The position numbers and the translations under genes were made by a program. From contig JAGCCO010000032.1 of assembly GCA_017651645.1 (NCBI GenBank), positions 1 through 44,868 of the forward strand: 44,868 nt of DNA, read 5' to 3'. The stretch comes from Bacteroidales bacterium. GTDB lineage: Bacteria > Bacteroidota > Bacteroidia > Bacteroidales > F082. The notes under the pieces are model-generated. The model saw only the letters and a program-made list of their open reading frames with translations, was not told where the DNA came from and did no database searches. Numbering within the stretch: the stretch's first letter is position 1; the number at the start of each line of letters is the position of its first letter. Below are positions 1 through 6,297 of the stretch, one piece after another.

Positions 1-212
1 CCAGTGAGGATGACTTTCTCTGCATTGATAATGATGACATTATCACCACAATCGCTGTGGGGAGTATAGCATGCCTTCCTTTTGCCACGCAGAATCATGG
101 CAACCTGTGAAGCCAGACGGCCCAGGATTTGACCTTCAGCGTCGACTATATACCACTTCTTGTTGGCATTTTCCTTATTGACGCTTACTGTTTTGTAACT
201 TAAGTAGTTCAT
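1..212 (-). CDS. rplM: 50S ribosomal protein L13, 5' part (cut by window start)
   Basis: The first 70 codons of ribosomal protein L13, an early-assembly protein of the large subunit. The translation begins [13 protein letters not shown] and continues through [18 protein letters not shown], the usual L13 N-terminal block with the W-x-V-D-A and G-R-L-A-S motifs, then [19 protein letters not shown], the typical CGDNV segment. The gene leaves the window at base 1, so roughly half of the usual ~150 residues are missing. The ATG at 212 is preceded by an AT-rich leader and a clear Bacteroidetes promoter. In this phylum rplM normally heads an rplM-rpsI(-rpsB-tsf) operon, which would lie outside the window. 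Identification is firm. Confidence 0.95.
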   Translation of the reverse strand, partial: MNYLSYKTVSVNKENANKKWYIVDAEGQILGRLASQVAMILRGKRKACYTPHSDCGDNVIIINAEKVILT

Positions 213-299
213 TTTGTTTTTAATATGTTTATCCAATTCTATAAGACACTACCCCTTTTTTGGGCGTGCAAAATTACATCTTTCTTCCTTACGCTCCAA
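213..299 (-). promoter_or_regulatory. rplM promoter and candidate L13 leader
   Basis: On the minus strand a -7 element TAATTTTG (269-276) lies exactly 20 bases downstream of a TTG -33 element (297-299), matching the Bacteroidetes sigma-ABfr pattern. Transcription should start near 262, giving a leader of about 50 bases. The leader begins with a C-run, A-run, G-run block (CCCAAAAAAGGGG) that can fold into a small hairpin, followed by an AT-rich tail up to the ATG. Ribosomal-protein leaders that bind L13 are known in several bacterial groups; calling this one autoregulatory is inference only. Confidence 0.6.
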
Positions 300-436
300 C
301 TTTTTTGTGCATTAATTCATTTTCGCCCATAAATCAATGCGTTAGCGCGTTCGGAAGTCAGACAATGGACCTTAACTAACGAGGCCGCAAAAGTACTACT
401 TTTTTGGTTACTGGCAACACATTGATTCAATTTTTC

Positions 437-444
437 TATCTTTG
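437..444 (+). promoter_or_regulatory. -7 promoter element of the gldA-like gene
   Basis: TATCTTTG matches TAnnTTTG and ends 19 bases before the chosen ATG, so the untranslated leader would be very short. No good TTTG or TTG box sits about 20 bases upstream; the box is supported mainly by its exact match and by its position. It also argues against any start codon upstream of 464. Confidence 0.6.
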
Positions 445-463
445 CAGCCTAAAATCAAGGAAT

Positions 464-1372
464 ATGTCCATCGAAATCCAACATATCACCAAGCGTTATG
501 GCGAACAACTTGCCCTCAATGACGTGACCCTCTCTATTAATAAAGGTATCGTTGGTCTGCTCGGCCCCAACGGCGCGGGCAAATCAACGCTGATGAAAAT
601 CATCACCTGCTTCATCCCGCCCACTTCGGGCACGGTGAGTGTCGAAGGGCACGACGTTATGGACGACCCAATGGCTGTGAAACGCATCGTGGGCTATCTA
701 CCCGAGCACAACCCGCTGTATTTGGACATGTACGTGCGCGAATACCTTGAGTTCGTGGCAGGTGTGCACCAGCTGAAAGGCGAAGCCGCCAAGAAACGCA
801 TAGAGGCTATGATTGACGAAACCGGCCTTGGTCTTGAAGCGCACAAGAAAATCGGGGCCTTGTCAAAGGGCTATCGTCAACGCGTCGGTTTAGCCCAAGC
901 CATGATGCACGACCCACAGGTACTCATCCTCGACGAGCCCACCTCCGGCCTCGACCCCAACCAGCTCATCGACATCCGCAACCTCATCTCCAACCTTGGC
1001 AAAGAGAAGACTGTGTTGCTCTCCACCCACATCATGCAGGAGGTGGAGGCCATCTGCGAACGCGCCATTATTATTAATAAAGGTGTGGTGGTGGCCGACG
1101 ACAAGATCGAGAATCTGAAACAGGACAATGCCACAAGCAACGTCGTCATCGTGGAGTTCGAAAGCGAGGTCAGCGAAGACCTGCTCCGCAGCATCCCGCA
1201 AGTGGGTCGCGTACAACGTGTGAAGGAGAACCACTGGATTCTTGAGCCACAGGGTGACACCGACATCCGCGCCGGTTTGATGAAATGGTCCGTGGACCGT
1301 GGCCTTATTATCAAGACCTTGCAGAAAGAGGACCTAAGCATTGAAGAGGCTTTCCAGAAGCTGACAAAATAA
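464..1372 (+). CDS. gldA: ABC transporter ATP-binding protein, GldA type
   Basis: ATPase subunit of an ABC transporter, 302 residues from the ATG at 464. Visible motifs: Walker A GPNGAGKST (34-42), Q-loop region YLPEHNPLY, signature LSKGYRQRVGLAQAM (133-147), Walker B VLILDEP (153-159), and the H-loop STH near 190. After the ~220-residue nucleotide-binding domain there is a C-terminal extension of about 80 residues, as in GldA (usually ~300 residues). An in-frame extension to 404 exists but would place the -7 box inside the gene, so it was not used. GldA works with the membrane proteins GldF and GldG in gliding flavobacteria; neither is next to this gene, and Bacteroidales homologues are generally non-gliding, so the transported substrate is unknown. 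Single-gene unit with its own promoter and terminator. Confidence 0.85.
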   Translation: MSIEIQHITKRYGEQLALNDVTLSINKGIVGLLGPNGAGKSTLMKIITCFIPPTSGTVSVEGHDVMDDPMAVKRIVGYLPEHNPLYLDMYVREYLEFVAGVHQLKGEAAKKRIEAMIDETGLGLEAHKKIGALSKGYRQRVGLAQAMMHDPQVLILDEPTSGLDPNQLIDIRNLISNLGKEKTVLLSTHIMQEVEAICERAIIINKGVVVADDKIENLKQDNATSNVVIVEFESEVSEDLLRSIPQVGRVQRVKENHWILEPQGDTDIRAGLMKWSVDRGLIIKTLQKEDLSIEEAFQKLTK

Positions 1373-1404
1373 ATCTTAGCGCGACGTTTGTCGCGCTAAG
1401 ATTT
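1371..1404 (+). terminator. hairpin terminator of the gldA-like gene
   Basis: A perfect 15-bp stem (1371-1385 with 1390-1404) with a four-base loop GTTT begins inside the TAA stop codon (1370-1372) and is followed by a T-rich stretch. It is the only obvious transcription end for the gene. Its loop and flank contribute to the next promoter. Confidence 0.75.
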
Positions 1405-1418
1405 ATTTTATATCTTTG
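1387..1418 (+). promoter_or_regulatory. metK promoter, -33 box in the terminator loop
   Basis: TTTG (1387-1390) and TATCTTTG (1411-1418) are separated by exactly 20 bases, a full match to the Bacteroidetes consensus. The TTTG is formed by the loop of the preceding hairpin plus the first base of its right arm. Transcription should start around 1424, leaving a leader of about 130 bases before the metK ATG. No known SAM riboswitch fold was recognised in that leader. Confidence 0.75.
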
Positions 1419-1553
1419 CAGCATCATTCGTGGAAAGATTTGATTTGATTGCAACCACAAGAAAAAATGCTAAACCAATGCCGTTTTTCCTTCCCTTTCA
1501 GTCAACAACTTCCCACACAAATTCATTATTAACTAACTAATAAACAATTTGTT

Positions 1554-2825
1554 ATGGGTTATTATTTCACTTCAGAATCCGTTTCCGAGGGTCATCCAGA
1601 CAAGGTATGCGACCAGATTTCGGATGCCGTATTGGACGAGATTCTCCGTTATGATCCCACCTCAAAGGTGGCTTGCGAAACTTTAGTTACCACTGGACTA
1701 GTCGTCGTGGCAGGCGAAATCCGCACCAATGCCTACGTTGAGATTCAAGATGTGGCACGCCGTGTCATCGACCGCATCGGCTATAACAAGTCGGAATACC
1801 AGTTCGACGCACAGTCGTGTGGTGTGCTCTCTGCCTTGCACGGACAATCGAACGACATTTTTCAAGGTGTCAAGCGTGAGGCCGACGAAAACCAAGGCGC
1901 TGGTGACCAAGGCATGATGTTCGGCTTCGCCTGCAAGGAGACCGAGAACTATATGCCGCTCACCATCGACCTCTCCCACATGCTACTGCAAGAGCTGGCC
2001 AAGATACGCCGCGAAGGCAAAAAGATGACTTACCTCCGTCCCGACGCCAAGTCGCAAGTGACGGTGGAATACGAAGAAGGCTGGAAGCCTTTGCGCATCG
2101 ACACCATCGTCATCAGCACGCAGCATGACGAGTTTGCCGACGAGGAGACCATGCAGAAGAAAATCGAAGCCGATGTGCTTAACATCCTCATCCCTAGGGT
2201 GAAGAAACAGTTGCCCGTCCGTCTGAAAAGGCTCTTCGGCAATGACATGAAGCTCTATGTGAACCCGACAGGTAAGTTTGTCATTGGTGGCCCCCATGGT
2301 GACACTGGCTTAACTGGCCGCAAAATCATCGTAGACACCTATGGTGGCCGCGGTGCCCACGGCGGCGGTGCTTTCTCGGGCAAGGACAGCTCGAAGGTGG
2401 ACCGTTCAGCCGCATACGCTGCACGCTTCATCGCCAAGAACCTCGTTGCTGCCGGTGTCTGTGACCAGGCCCTTGTTCAGATTGCATACGCCATCGGCAA
2501 GGCCGAGCCTGTGGGCTTCTATATTAACACAGAAGGCACCTCACACGTTAAGATGAGCGATGCCGAGATTGCCCTCAAGGTGAAGGAGTTGATAGACTTG
2601 AGGCCTTACTATATCGTGAAACGATTCGGACTCACCAATCCTATCTTTGAGGAGACCGCTTCTTACGGTCACTTCGGTCGCCAACCCGAGACCCGCAAGG
2701 TGGAGGTGTTCTACGAGGATGCCAACACCTTCCGCGAAGGCGAACACATCTACAAAAATGTGGAGCTCTTCGGCTGGGAAAAGCTCGACATGGTGGATGA
2801 ACTAAAGATAGCGTTTATTCGATAA
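1554..2825 (+). CDS. metK: S-adenosylmethionine synthetase
   Basis: Makes S-adenosylmethionine from ATP and methionine, releasing phosphate and pyrophosphate; cytosolic tetramer. 423 residues. The N-terminus [17 protein letters not shown] carries the ATP-binding GHPDK motif (13-17); [12 protein letters not shown] (115-126) and the phosphate-binding loop [13 protein letters not shown] (around 247) are intact, as is [12 protein letters not shown]. The protein is longer than the ~385 residues of the E. coli enzyme; the extra residues appear to lie in the central part, consistent with the longer Bacteroidetes form. It is transcribed alone from its own promoter and closed by a strong bidirectional terminator. 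Three genes here use its product: pcm, trmB and the radical SAM gene. Confidence 0.97.
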   Translation: MGYYFTSESVSEGHPDKVCDQISDAVLDEILRYDPTSKVACETLVTTGLVVVAGEIRTNAYVEIQDVARRVIDRIGYNKSEYQFDAQSCGVLSALHGQSNDIFQGVKREADENQGAGDQGMMFGFACKETENYMPLTIDLSHMLLQELAKIRREGKKMTYLRPDAKSQVTVEYEEGWKPLRIDTIVISTQHDEFADEETMQKKIEADVLNILIPRVKKQLPVRLKRLFGNDMKLYVNPTGKFVIGGPHGDTGLTGRKIIVDTYGGRGAHGGGAFSGKDSSKVDRSAAYAARFIAKNLVAAGVCDQALVQIAYAIGKAEPVGFYINTEGTSHVKMSDAEIALKVKELIDLRPYYIVKRFGLTNPIFEETASYGHFGRQPETRKVEVFYEDANTFREGEHIYKNVELFGWEKLDMVDELKIAFIR

Positions 2826-2843
2826 TCAGTAAGTTGTAACATT

Positions 2844-2885
2844 AAAAAAAGAGGTTCCGTGAACTCTAACGGAACCTCTTTTTTT
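2844..2885. terminator. bidirectional terminator between metK and the lipoprotein gene
   Basis: A 17-bp stem pairs 2844-2860 with 2869-2885 around an eight-base loop. The core GAGGTTCCGT is flanked by seven A on the left and seven T on the right, so it can end transcription from either side. Its right edge overlaps the stop codon of the convergent gene at 2885. Confidence 0.9.
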
Positions 2886-3448
2886 CATTCTTCATCCTCT
2901 TCAATACTATCACTTTCAAAACTCGGGCCCTCCTTAAATTGTTTCATCGCAATATCTGCCATGATCTGATCCGGTGTCCAACCCAAATATTTCTTTGAAG
3001 CCTCCACAGATTCAATAATCTCACTATCAGGGTAATCTGTAAGAATTCTGTCGAAAATCTCACGAGCCTTATCTAAATCCTTATACTCTCTTTCATAAAC
3101 AAAAGAGCCTAACACATATAATCCTTTTGGAGCCCATTTTGAATTCGGGTATTGTTTCGTCAACTGATCACATAATTCGATGCTCTTTTCATTATTCTTC
3201 ATCATTACATTAAGTTCCAAAGCATGATAAAGCCAAAGCGGTGCCATGGAATCATTTGGATTCTGTTGAACAAATTGATAAAACTGTTCTGCCACTTTAG
3301 GAGCCTTCACAGTATCTATCCTTCCGTTTTCATCAAACAAAGAAGCCTCAGCCTTTTTCATATCTTCATGAGTCAGTTTCTTTTCGCCACAGGCAAACAT
3401 GCAAAAAGCCAATGTGGCAAAGAGCATCATTTTAAACGTTTTTTTCAT
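2885..3448 (-). CDS. TPR-like lipoprotein
   Basis: 187-residue predicted lipoprotein. A signal peptide (MKKTFKMMLFATLAFCMFAC) ends in a lipobox-like CMFAC with the modified cysteine near residue 20. The mature part contains helical repeats of TPR character: FYQFVQQNPNDSMAPLWLYHA, SIELCDQLTKQYPNSKWAPKG and AREIFDRILTDYPDSEIIES, each with the P-x-S/D repeat-end signature. The tail is very acidic. It follows def after 51 bases on the same strand, downstream of ruvX, an order common in Bacteroidales. Such proteins usually face the periplasm and hold protein complexes together; no specific partner can be named. BamD and YfgM share the architecture but not enough motif detail to assign it to them. 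Confidence 0.8.
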   Translation of the reverse strand: MKKTFKMMLFATLAFCMFACGEKKLTHEDMKKAEASLFDENGRIDTVKAPKVAEQFYQFVQQNPNDSMAPLWLYHALELNVMMKNNEKSIELCDQLTKQYPNSKWAPKGLYVLGSFVYEREYKDLDKAREIFDRILTDYPDSEIIESVEASKKYLGWTPDQIMADIAMKQFKEGPSFESDSIEEDEE

Positions 3449-3499
3449 TTTCTAAGATCTTTAACTTGTTATTAATCAATTATCTATTTCTTTATCTAT

Positions 3500-4069
3500 T
3501 TATCTATGTTTCTTTTTACGAGGGAATATCATTCGATAATCAACGTCACATTTTCCCTCTGCAATAGCACGGAGTTTTCCTTGCAGCAAGGTCTTACGCA
3601 ACGGTGCGATGCGGTCGACATGGACATGACCTTGCAAATGATCGTATTCATGCTGGATGATGCGGGCGCGGATGCCTTCAAAGACCTCCTCATGTTCCTG
3701 GAAATTCTCATCGAGGTATTTGATGCGAATCTTGTCGGGACGCATCACCTCTTCATAAATGTTGGGCAAACTGAGGCAACCTTCCTTGAACGGCACCATA
3801 TCGCCGAAGGTCTCAAGGAGTTCGGCGTTGATGAAAGCCTGCTTGAAACCCTTGGCATCCGGATAATCAGGGTAGAAGGGATTGCCGTCAACAAGGAATA
3901 AGCGAATAGACTTGTTGACTTGCGGGGCGGCCAGACCGACACCTTCGGAATGGGTCAGTGTTTCCCACATGTCTTTCATCAAGGTATCCAGATCGGGATA
4001 ATCGGGCGTGATGGGCTGCGCGATGGCTTTCAGGGTGGGATGGCCGTATGCTACTATTGGTAATATCAT
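3500..4069 (-). CDS. def: peptide deformylase
   Basis: Removes the formyl group from the N-terminal methionine of nascent proteins; cytosolic iron (or zinc) hydrolase. 189 residues, slightly longer than the usual 165-185. All three motifs are present: GVGLAAPQ (43-50), EGCLS (96-100) with the metal-binding Cys98, and QHEYDHLQG with His140, Glu141 and His144 completing the metal site. The ATG at 4069 gives MILPIVAYGHPTLK, the standard deformylase start. It lies between ruvX and the TPR lipoprotein, all on the minus strand; the 89-base gap to ruvX holds a palindromic repeat. Assignment is secure. Confidence 0.97.
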   Translation of the reverse strand: MILPIVAYGHPTLKAIAQPITPDYPDLDTLMKDMWETLTHSEGVGLAAPQVNKSIRLFLVDGNPFYPDYPDAKGFKQAFINAELLETFGDMVPFKEGCLSLPNIYEEVMRPDKIRIKYLDENFQEHEEVFEGIRARIIQHEYDHLQGHVHVDRIAPLRKTLLQGKLRAIAEGKCDVDYRMIFPRKKKHR

Positions 4070-4070
4070 T

Positions 4071-4160
4071 TCAGTTGTCAGTTGTTTAGTTATTTAGTTG
4101 TTCAGTTTAGTGAGGAGTTAGGAGTATGGAGTACTGCGAAGTTACTCCTAACTACTCACT
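4071..4160. repeat. heptad-type palindromic intergenic element A
   Basis: Fills the whole ruvX-def gap. An 18-bp stem with one mismatch pairs 4109-4126 with 4143-4160. The arms are built of seven-base words: GGAGTTA, GGAGTAT, GGAGTAC on the left and TAACTAC, TCACTAC, ACACTAC on the right. The adjacent 4071-4110 stretch repeats CAGTTGT-like words at about the same spacing. The right arm overlaps the TAG stop of ruvX. There is no terminal T-run of terminator type. Related in design to the elements at 6055, 7657 and 26431. Confidence 0.7.
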
Positions 4161-4584
4161 ACACACTACTAACTTTTTTGGATTCCAGATACGATTGCAG
4201 GATGATGGTGGCGGCGATGGTGTCGACCAATTCCTTGTCCTGACGCTTCGACTTGCTGAGGCCTGCGTCAATCATGGTCTGGTGTGCCATCACTGAGGTG
4301 AAACGCTCATCGTAACGAACGATGTTCATATCGGGCAACAACTTCTTCAAACGGTTGACGATGGGCTCAATGTATTTTGAACAGTCGGAAGGGTTGTTCT
4401 TCATGTCCTTGGGCTCACCGATGACGATCTGTTCTACCTCCTCGTGTTTCACATAATCAAGCACGAAGTCGACGAGCTTGTGCGACTCCACCGTTGTCAA
4501 CCCGTTCGCGATGATTTGCAAAGGGTCGGTGACAGCGATGCCGCTGCGTTTTCTGCCCAAGTCAATAGCCATTATCCTTGCCAT
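4159..4584 (-). CDS. ruvX: RuvX/YqgF family Holliday junction resolvase-like nuclease
   Basis: 141-residue RNase H-fold protein of the YqgF family, thought to act in pre-16S rRNA 5'-end maturation and/or Holliday junction resolution. The N-terminus MARIMAIDLGRKRSGIAVTD holds the first catalytic Asp in the D-x-G-x-K/R-R-x-G pattern; VIGEPKDMKN is the family V-G-x-P motif, and DERFTSV and ELVDTIAATIILQSYL supply the second Glu and the C-terminal Asp. The ATG at 4584 was chosen because a -7 box (4603-4610) lies just upstream and covers the alternative TTG. It is transcribed toward def; the stop codon is inside the palindromic element. Confidence 0.93.
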   Translation of the reverse strand: MARIMAIDLGRKRSGIAVTDPLQIIANGLTTVESHKLVDFVLDYVKHEEVEQIVIGEPKDMKNNPSDCSKYIEPIVNRLKKLLPDMNIVRYDERFTSVMAHQTMIDAGLSKSKRQDKELVDTIAATIILQSYLESKKVSSV

Positions 4585-4602
4585 GTCATTCAAATCGAGG
4601 TG

Positions 4603-4610
4603 CAAAATTA
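4603..4610 (-). promoter_or_regulatory. -7 promoter element of ruvX
   Basis: Minus-strand TAATTTTG, an exact TAnnTTTG match, 18 bases upstream of the ruvX ATG. The start site would fall about a dozen bases before the ATG. No convincing -33 box at the expected 20-base spacing. Confidence 0.55.
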
Positions 4611-4652
4611 CACAATTTTTTGCAAACCACGTATGGCCTATGCACAGTAAAC

Positions 4653-4679
4653 AAAAAAAGAGGCTCTTGCGAACCTCTT
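4653..4679 (-). terminator. terminator of tRNA-His
   Basis: On the minus strand AAGAGG (4674-4679) pairs with CCTCTT (4658-4663), followed by a run of T. It sits 9 bases beyond the tRNA 3' end and insulates it from ruvX. Confidence 0.75.
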
Positions 4680-4687
4680 CCTTTCAG

Positions 4688-4762
4688 GGTGGAATGTGGG
4701 ATTCGAACCCACGACCCACGGAACCACAATCCGGTACTCTAACCAGCTGAGCTAAATCCACC
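4688..4762 (-). tRNA. tRNA-His(GTG)
   Basis: A full cloverleaf can be drawn on the minus strand: acceptor stem GTGGATT with ATTCCAC (one T-T mismatch), D arm GCTCAGCTGGTTAGAGT, anticodon loop ATTGTGG with anticodon GTG, and T loop GTTCGAATC. An extra G at the 5' end (4762) faces C73 (4688), the G-1:C73 pair that marks tRNA-His. The 3' CCA is not encoded. It has its own promoter and terminator and stands alone between ruvX and the divergent permease gene. Confidence 0.95.
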
Positions 4763-4791
4763 ATCTGTTCCGTATCCACGGAATGACGCTG

Positions 4792-4799
4792 CAAAAATA
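4792..4799 (-). promoter_or_regulatory. -7 promoter element of tRNA-His
   Basis: Minus-strand TATTTTTG, an exact TAnnTTTG match, 29 bases before the tRNA 5' end. It is flanked by GCAGC, which several promoters in this window also carry right after the -7 box (compare 437 and 1411). Confidence 0.65.
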
Positions 4800-4882
4800 C
4801 AACATTTTTCCATAAAGAGGATGTTTTTTGCGCAAAATTTTCATTTTTTCCGTTTTCGGCTCAAAATCAAGGGCGAAATCCG

Positions 4883-4890
4883 TATTTTTG
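4883..4890 (+). promoter_or_regulatory. -7 promoter element of the OppC-type permease
   Basis: TATTTTTG, an exact TAnnTTTG match, 23 bases upstream of the ATG at 4914. It rules out the in-frame upstream starts that would read through it. No clean -33 box at 20-base spacing. Confidence 0.6.
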
Positions 4891-4913
4891 ACGGCGCAAA
4901 CGAAAGAGGCATC

Positions 4914-6056
4914 ATGAACGGCAAACCAAAACAAGCCCAATCACCTAAAGCACTGGCATGGAAGCGTTTCCGTAGCAACAAGCTCGGAATGGTTTCTTGC
5001 GGTTTCGTCATCCTTTGGGCATTGTTGGCCTTGTTTGCCTATCTCATCATCCCCGACAAAACCCCGAACGCCAATCGGCAGATTCTCGAAATCAGCACCA
5101 AGAAACCTGGCTTTGAAGTCGACATGCTGATGATACCGAAAGAGACACCACCTGAGAAGACGCCTTTTTTCAAATTCCTCTTTAATGGTCGCTCCGACGA
5201 CTGTATCTATTTGCCTTTCGACAGCATTAGAGTAGATAAAGAGCAAACGATTGTTTATCTATATCAGTCCGAAGAGAGCAATACGATCAGAACAGAGACC
5301 ATCGACAACCAAGAATTGGCAGGGAAAACATTCGCATCCGAAAGCGAAGCCGTTACCTATATTAATAGCTATTGCGTCAAGCATCGTAAGTTCCTTCTCG
5401 GCACCGACCAGTTTGGGCGAGATTTCCTCAGCCGTTTGGTTTTAGGGAGTCGTATCAGCCTAACCGTAGGTTTCATTGCTGTTTTGCTCAGCTTGATGAT
5501 TGGCATCGTGATGGGTAGTCTGGGCGGCTTCTTTCGAGGTAAGGTCGATGATGCGGTGGTGTGGTTCATCAACGTGGTGTGGTCCATCCCTACCCTACTC
5601 CTGGTCATCGCCATCACTTTCGCCTTGGGCAAGGGCATCGCACAAGTGTTCATCGCCGTGGGGTTGACCATGTGGGTCGAGGTAGCTCGTATCGTGCGCG
5701 GACAGATTCTCTCCATTCGTGAGACCACCTTTGTGGAAGCAGGTAGAGCTTTAGGGTTCAAGAACTTGCGCATCATCTTCAAGCATATCTTGCCCAACAT
5801 TCTCAACCCTATTATTGTGGTGTCAGCAGCCAATTTCGCCTCAGCTATCCTGCTTGAAGCGGGCCTGAGTTTCTTGGGTATCGGTGTGCAGCCGCCCATG
5901 CCTTCATGGGGCAGCATGATCAAGGAAAACTATGCCTTCATCATCCTCGATGCAGCCTATCTGGCCATTTTGCCGGGTATTGCCATCATGCTGTTGGTGC
6001 TTGCGTTTATGCTCATCGGGAATGCGCTTCGTGAAGCACTTGACGTGAAAAATTAA
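4914..6056 (+). CDS. ABC transporter permease, DppC/OppC type
   Basis: Inner-membrane permease of a peptide-type ABC importer, 380 residues. The N-terminal block KALAWKRFRSNKLGMVS is the OppC_N signature, followed by TM1 (about 27-47). A long soluble segment (about 48-158) precedes LLGTDQFGRDFLSRL (161-175), the hallmark at the start of the permease core. Five further hydrophobic segments follow, with the EAA loop EAGRALGF...HILPN that contacts the ATPase. In E. coli DppC/OppC the region between TM1 and the GTDxxGRD motif is only a few dozen residues, so this one carries an insert. No DppB, ATPase or binding protein adjoins it, so the partners must be encoded elsewhere. The substrate (peptides or nickel) is not shown by the sequence. 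Confidence 0.87.
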   Translation: MNGKPKQAQSPKALAWKRFRSNKLGMVSCGFVILWALLALFAYLIIPDKTPNANRQILEISTKKPGFEVDMLMIPKETPPEKTPFFKFLFNGRSDDCIYLPFDSIRVDKEQTIVYLYQSEESNTIRTETIDNQELAGKTFASESEAVTYINSYCVKHRKFLLGTDQFGRDFLSRLVLGSRISLTVGFIAVLLSLMIGIVMGSLGGFFRGKVDDAVVWFINVVWSIPTLLLVIAITFALGKGIAQVFIAVGLTMWVEVARIVRGQILSIRETTFVEAGRALGFKNLRIIFKHILPNILNPIIVVSAANFASAILLEAGLSFLGIGVQPPMPSWGSMIKENYAFIILDAAYLAILPGIAIMLLVLAFMLIGNALREALDVKN

Positions 6057-6141
6057 TGCTGAATGTTGAATGCTGAAATCGAAGATTCGACGAAGTCAAT
6101 GCGGAATGGCATTCATAATTCAGCATTCAACATTCAGCATT
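6055..6141. repeat. heptad-type palindromic intergenic element B
   Basis: Perfect 23-bp inverted repeat pairing 6055-6077 with 6119-6141. The arms are tandem seven-base words: TGAATGT and TGAATGC, and on the other side GCATTCA, ACATTCA, GCATTCA. The loop holds smaller palindromes (TCGAAGATTCGA). The left arm starts inside the permease TAA stop (6054-6056), and the right arm ends 13 bases before the tRNA-Leu -7 box. An A-run follows rather than a T-run, so it is not a classical terminator in the forward direction. Confidence 0.75.
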
Positions 6142-6154
6142 CACAAAAAAGTTG

Positions 6155-6162
6155 TATCTTTG
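6155..6162 (+). promoter_or_regulatory. -7 promoter element of tRNA-Leu and tig
   Basis: TATCTTTG, an exact TAnnTTTG match, 25 bases before the tRNA-Leu 5' end. The gap between the tRNA and tig holds only a degenerate TAATTTAG, so this promoter probably also drives tig. Confidence 0.65.
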
Positions 6163-6187
6163 CGCCCTCAAAAATGCAAGCACACAC

Positions 6188-6269
6188 GCGGGTGTGGCGG
6201 AATTGGTAGACGCGCCAGACTTAGGATCTGGTTTCTCACGAAGTAAGGGTTCGAGTCCCTTCATCCGCA
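6188..6269 (+). tRNA. tRNA-Leu(TAG)
   Basis: 82-base class II tRNA: acceptor GCGGGTG with CATCCGC and discriminator A, D arm TGGCGGAATTGGTAGACGC, anticodon stem CCAGA...TCTGG around the loop CTTAGGA with anticodon TAG, a long variable arm TTTCTCACGAAGTAA, and T loop GTTCGAGTC. The 3' CCA is not encoded. It lies 28 bases upstream of tig with no terminator between them. Confidence 0.95.
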
Positions 6270-6297
6270 CAAAACAAAGACAATCAATAATTTAGCA

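Noticed and set aside
1419..1553. SAM riboswitch in the metK leader
   Set aside because: No paired core or pseudoknot matching known SAM classes could be drawn by eye; the leader is A/C-rich and mostly unpaired.
4071..4160. CRISPR-like array in the ruvX-def gap
   Set aside because: Repeats are only seven bases, directly adjoining, with no spacers and no cas genes in the window.
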